This document shows, piece after piece, positions 5,719 through 6,380 of a stretch of DNA of 6,380 nt (its first letter is position 1; each line of letters begins with the position of its first letter). Made by a program: the position numbers and the translations under genes. A model generated the notes under the pieces. The model did no database searches. It was not told the origin of the DNA and was given only the letters and a program-made list of their open reading frames with translations. This DNA comes from Bacillota bacterium (GTDB taxonomy: Bacteria; Bacillota; Clostridia; Peptostreptococcales; Anaerovoracaceae): NCBI GenBank assembly GCA_022706625.1, contig JAKJCD010000108.1:1-6380 (forward strand), written 5' to 3'.

Positions 5719-6380
5719 ATGGATTTTGAGATTGGATTTACCGATAAAGACATCACCCCGTGGGGCGGCATGGCTTTGATGAAGAAGATGCTGGACCACT
5801 GCGACATTGATTCCATGATTTCCACATTAGGCCTTCCCGAGCCCGGTTCCAATCGCGGATATAAGCCGGAAGACATCATCAAAAGCTTTTTGGTCAGCGT
5901 GTGGTGCGGAGCCAATCGTTTTCTGCATACGGAAGTCACCCGTCAGGATGCTGTCATCCGGAAAATATTTGGATGGAACCGGATATGCGGCCAGGACACC
6001 TATAAGCGGTTTTTCAGCAAATTTACCCAGGAGCAGAACCAGCAAGTATTTACCTTGATCTATCAGTGGTTTTTCCGGAATCTGCGCTTTGACAACTACA
6101 CACTGGACATGGATTCCTCCGTCTTGACCCGTTATGGGGATCAGGAGGGGGCAAGAGTGGGTTACAATGCGAAGAAACCGGGAAGAAAGTCTCATCATCC
6201 CCTGATGGCATTTGTCGCCGATTGTCGGATGATTGCCAATGTCTGGTTGCGAAGCGGCAATGCCCATTCCGCCAACAACCTGTTTTCGTTTTTGGAAGAC
6301 ACGCTTTGTAAACTGCAAGGCAAGAAGGTCGGATTATTAAGAGGCGACAGCGGTTTTTACGGGGAAGAGATCTTCCGTTA
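5719..6380 (+). CDS. IS1380-family transposase, intact N-terminal part (3' end outside the window)
   Basis: The frame begins at ATG 5719 with Shine-Dalgarno GGGAGG at 5709-5714 and stays open to the window edge, about 220 residues. It opens MDFEIGFTDKDITPWGG and carries GSNRGY, KSFLVSVWCGANRF and CGQDTYKRFF as in the first copy. It then runs without interruption through VFTLIYQWFFRNLRFDNYTL, showing that the 69-base insert of copy 1 is an addition. The first catalytic Asp is in LDMDSS (residue 130 or 132) and the second in LLRGDSGFYGEE (residue 210). The Glu motif is beyond the window, so completeness cannot be judged. If whole, it could mobilise both elements and the DNA between them. GTAAG-N5-CTTAC at 5694-5708 precedes the ribosome site. 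Confidence 0.88.
   Translation, partial: MDFEIGFTDKDITPWGGMALMKKMLDHCDIDSMISTLGLPEPGSNRGYKPEDIIKSFLVSVWCGANRFLHTEVTRQDAVIRKIFGWNRICGQDTYKRFFSKFTQEQNQQVFTLIYQWFFRNLRFDNYTLDMDSSVLTRYGDQEGARVGYNAKKPGRKSHHPLMAFVADCRMIANVWLRSGNAHSANNLFSFLEDTLCKLQGKKVGLLRGDSGFYGEEIFR

Larger units (their letters stand above)
5585..6380 (+). mobile_element. Second IS1380-family element, right part outside the window
   Basis: The left end at 5585-5601 is identical to the left repeat of the first copy. It is followed by a similar subterminal hairpin, a 134-base leader and a transposase in the same orientation. The proteins are about four-fifths identical and the leaders have diverged, so this is a related element rather than a fresh duplicate. 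The flanking bases on the left are GAAATTAT. The right end and any target duplication lie beyond 6380. Confidence 0.85.

Overview
The window is a mosaic of ordinary bacterial chromosomal genes and mobile-element debris. A hybrid sensor kinase tail, an IS1380-type element with a perfect 17-19 bp terminal inverted repeat, an eroded IS21 istB gene and a GNAT protein with a C-terminal extension would fit a Desulfobacterota-like (deltaproteobacterial) genome. That placement is an inference from gene content only; no rRNA or other taxonomic marker is present.

Layout: (1) 1-459 is the C-terminal end of a hybrid histidine kinase, namely the last strand of the ATPase domain plus a receiver domain. (2) 460-934 is non-coding. 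It holds a short relic (561-635) that recurs 1.9 kb downstream, a partial copy of the start of the next gene, and a good sigma70-type promoter (817-845). (3) 935-1651 encodes a small stand-alone ABC-like AAA ATPase. (4) 1794-2411 encodes a flavodoxin-fold NAD(P)H-dependent oxidoreductase. (5) 2510-2883 is a decayed istB (IS21 family ATPase), cut off at its 3' end by (6) an IS1380-family element, 2886-4441, with perfect terminal inverted repeats. Its transposase is split by a 69-bp in-frame insert that contains a hairpin and ends in TAA. (7) 4483-5514 encodes a GNAT-type acyltransferase lying 41 bp beyond that element. (8) From 5585 to the window end lies a second, divergent element of the same family in the same orientation; its transposase is intact as far as it can be read.

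The most interesting architecture is IS1380 - GNAT gene - IS1380 in direct orientation. This resembles a composite transposon, or the ISEcp1-like situation in which an IS1380 element mobilises adjacent DNA. The first copy has a broken transposase. The second could supply transposase in trans, because the left terminal repeats are identical over 17 bp. No convincing target-site duplication surrounds the first copy, and the missing end of istB does not follow its right end. Either a larger unit moved, or DNA next to the element was deleted. I see no CRISPR array, tRNA, rRNA or recognisable multi-gene defence system; the stand-alone ATPase is the only gene with even a loose resemblance to defence-type ATPases.
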